From: Nitrospinota bacterium
Lineage (GTDB): Bacteria; UBA8248
Reading direction: 5' to 3'
Length of the DNA stretch: 7,470 bases
Assembly (NCBI GenBank): GCA_011523725.1
Contig: WTGD01000136.1
Span: forward strand, 1 to 7,470
Part shown: piece by piece, positions 6,367-7,470 of the stretch
Layout of the letters: every line of letters begins with the position of its first letter
How positions within the stretch are numbered: position 1 is the first letter of the stretch
Position numbers and translations under genes: made by a program
Notes under the pieces: model-generated
Database searches by the model: none
What the model saw: the letters and a program-made list of their open reading frames with translations, nothing else
Told to the model about the DNA's origin: nothing

Positions 6367-6912
6367 TCAACTTTCATTCGAAAAACGTCGACGATCAAAA
6401 CGAAATTCAATGATAGGCGGCGCATCCTTTACGTGAAGCAGATCGGAGATTCGGAACCACCCACCGGAAGCATCCAAGAGCACCTCGCCAATCGTCCTGG
6501 GAAGATTGAATCTCCTCGGGCCGCAACTGCCAGGATTGAAAAATACGGTCTTGTCAATCATTCGGCAAAGCGGTTGGTGGCTATGGCCGAAAATCACCAA
6601 ATCCATTGCTTCACGCCCTAGAAGCATCTTCAACTCCTGGGACGGCCCTCCCCGGTGCCAGACAATATGCTGAATCATGATGCGCCAGCCTGCTATGACG
6701 GTTTTCAACCGCACCGGCGCTAAAGAGGGCGCATCCACGTTTCCCGAAACACAGGCGACGGGGGCAATACTCTCGAGTTCCGGCAAGATAAAATCAGAAC
6801 CCACATCACCTGCATGGAAGATATGGTCTGCACCCTGACAAAATTCGACCACCTCTCGCGCAAGGCGACCATGCGTATCAGACAACACGCACAATCTGAC
6901 GCTCGAAGTCAT
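6367..6912 (-). CDS. YfcE/MJ0936-type metallophosphoesterase
   Basis: A 181-residue cytoplasmic protein of the calcineurin-like phosphoesterase superfamily, the size of YfcE-type phosphodiesterases. Visible metal-site motifs in order are SDTHG (11-15; D12, H14), HAGD (33-36; D36), SGNVD (56-60; N58), a histidine at H82, GHSHQP (109-114; H110, H112) and NPGS (126-129). In YfcE the H82 region reads T-H-G-H. Here it reads Q-H-I-V, so the first histidine is kept and the second is lost. Family members hydrolyse phosphodiesters in vitro, but the physiological substrate is generally unknown and none is proposed here. The ATG at 6912 has a GAGG Shine-Dalgarno nine bases upstream, and an upstream in-frame TGA excludes a longer form. 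The gene lies between an EamA-type transporter and ispH-ubiA on the same strand. The neighbours do not suggest a shared pathway. Confidence 0.9.
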   Translation of the reverse strand: MTSSVRLCVLSDTHGRLAREVVEFCQGADHIFHAGDVGSDFILPELESIAPVACVSGNVDAPSLAPVRLKTVIAGWRIMIQHIVWHRGGPSQELKMLLGREAMDLVIFGHSHQPLCRMIDKTVFFNPGSCGPRRFNLPRTIGEVLLDASGGWFRISDLLHVKDAPPIIEFRFDRRRFSNES

Positions 6913-7067
6913 TTTCCATCGCCTCGCGAGGATTCAGCGCGAATCGTAGACTGGCGCGCTCGCTCCTTCAAGAAGAAATCGAGGGCAACCCTCTCAAGCC
7001 GGGCAATCGCTACTTGCATTTTGCCCCGTAATGCCCATGTTCCGGCAAATCTCATTGTTATCGCCAT
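6909..7067 (-). CDS. Possible small protein, 52 residues, overlapping the phosphoesterase start
   Basis: An open frame starting at an ATG (7067-7065) and ending in a TGA (6911-6909) that overlaps the metallophosphoesterase ATG as ATGA, a typical arrangement for translationally coupled genes. Internal ATGs at residues 5 and 17 are alternative starts. The protein is basic, with a likely helical stretch at about 17-36 (MQVAIARLER..., LDFFLKERAR), and has no recognised domain, cysteine pair or signal peptide. No clear Shine-Dalgarno precedes the first ATG; the third has GGGG close by. It fills most of the otherwise empty 194-nt gap between the EamA-type gene and the phosphoesterase. It may be a real small gene, a remnant or chance. 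Confidence 0.3.
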   Translation of the reverse strand: MAITMRFAGTWALRGKMQVAIARLERVALDFFLKERARQSTIRAESSRGDGK

Positions 7068-7106
7068 TCGAGAAAGTAATCCATACGCGCCAAATTATAA
7101 GAAATA

Positions 7107-7470
7107 CTAACTTCTCGACCTACCTCCTAATATGATGCCCATCAATATGATAGAACATGCGAAGAGCCGGCTGGATGTAGGAACTTCCTGAAGCAGCCAC
7201 CATGCCAATCCGGTAGCCACCAACGGTTCTCCCACAACGGCAAGTGCCACTTTCCCTGGGTGCAAATGTCCCAAGGCATAATTGACGGAGGTATGACCGA
7301 TCAAGGTGGGGATGAGTATCATGGCGAGTAGGAGAAGCCAAGTATTGCTGGAGTATCCGCCGAGTGGCTGCTCCAGGATGAAAGCGGCGCAGACAAGTAG
7401 AATCCCGCTGAATCCATAACACCCCGTTACATACGCCGCCACGGGTATTTTCACTCTCAGCTTGCGGCCG
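7107..7470 (-). CDS. EamA/DMT-family transporter, C-terminal part (5' end beyond right edge)
   Basis: A hydrophobic inner-membrane protein of the drug/metabolite transporter superfamily, whose members move small metabolites or export drugs; the substrate cannot be inferred. The 120 visible residues contain four membrane segments (about 10-32, 43-66, 72-93 and 101-116), matching the second EamA repeat. Family-typical features are the NYAL after the second segment (63-66) and GEPLVATGLAWWLLQEVP (80-97), whose E-P and W-x-x-x-E-x-P pattern is the hallmark of the repeat end. The frame is open to the window edge, so the gene certainly begins outside; the GTG at 7454 is not the true start. It ends 194 nt before the metallophosphoesterase on the same strand, with no clear terminator between them. 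Confidence 0.88.
   Translation of the reverse strand, partial: GRKLRVKIPVAAYVTGCYGFSGILLVCAAFILEQPLGGYSSNTWLLLLAMILIPTLIGHTSVNYALGHLHPGKVALAVVGEPLVATGLAWWLLQEVPTSSRLFACSIILMGIILGGRSRS

Noticed and set aside
6951..7000. Small hairpin GAGGG-CAA-CCCTC upstream of the phosphoesterase as a terminator of the EamA-type gene
   Set aside because: The stem is only five base pairs with a three-base loop and no T-run, so it does not meet the criteria for an intrinsic terminator.
7107..7454. EamA-type gene starting at the GTG at 7454
   Set aside because: The frame continues open to the window edge and the visible part corresponds only to the second half of the family, so the real start is outside.

Overview
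The window is ordinary bacterial chromosome, densely coding and mostly on the minus strand. I see no mobile element, CRISPR array, rRNA or tRNA. Gene content suggests a Gram-negative anaerobe of the former Deltaproteobacteria (Desulfobacterota) or a relative. The clues are an IspH protein fused to a UbiA-type prenyltransferase domain, a small cysteine-rich protein resembling the 'PxxKW' family, and a glnB-glnD-glnA nitrogen cluster. This placement is an inference from remembered family distributions, not from a search.

Left part (1-3794, minus strand): a nitrogen-control cluster read from right to left. It encodes the PII signal protein GlnB, the PII uridylyltransferase/uridylyl-removing enzyme GlnD, and the N-terminal 206 residues of type I glutamine synthetase GlnA, which runs off the left edge. 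A good extended -10 promoter lies just upstream of glnB. glnD follows glnB by 12 nt without a usable Shine-Dalgarno sequence. glnA has a strong Shine-Dalgarno and an 82-nt leader with a possible internal promoter and a hairpin. The sensor enzyme, its protein substrate and the target pathway enzyme are therefore encoded together.

Middle (3795-4537): a divergent intergenic region of about 330 nt with clustered inverted repeats, then the only convincing plus-strand gene, a 106-residue eight-cysteine protein. A 14-bp perfect stem between this gene and the convergent ispH gene looks like a bidirectional terminator.

Right part (4538-7470, minus strand): in transcription order, the C-terminal half of an EamA/DMT-type transporter entering from the right edge, a possible 52-codon small ORF, a YfcE-like metallophosphoesterase, and the 572-residue IspH-UbiA fusion, which has a TTG start and its own likely promoter. 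The fusion joins the last step of the MEP isoprenoid pathway to a membrane prenyltransferase-like domain whose first aspartate motif is largely lost.

I do not see a clearly new multi-gene system. The points most worth a second look are the fusion protein with its altered prenyltransferase motif, the cysteine-rich protein divergent from glnB, and the unusual translation initiation of glnD.
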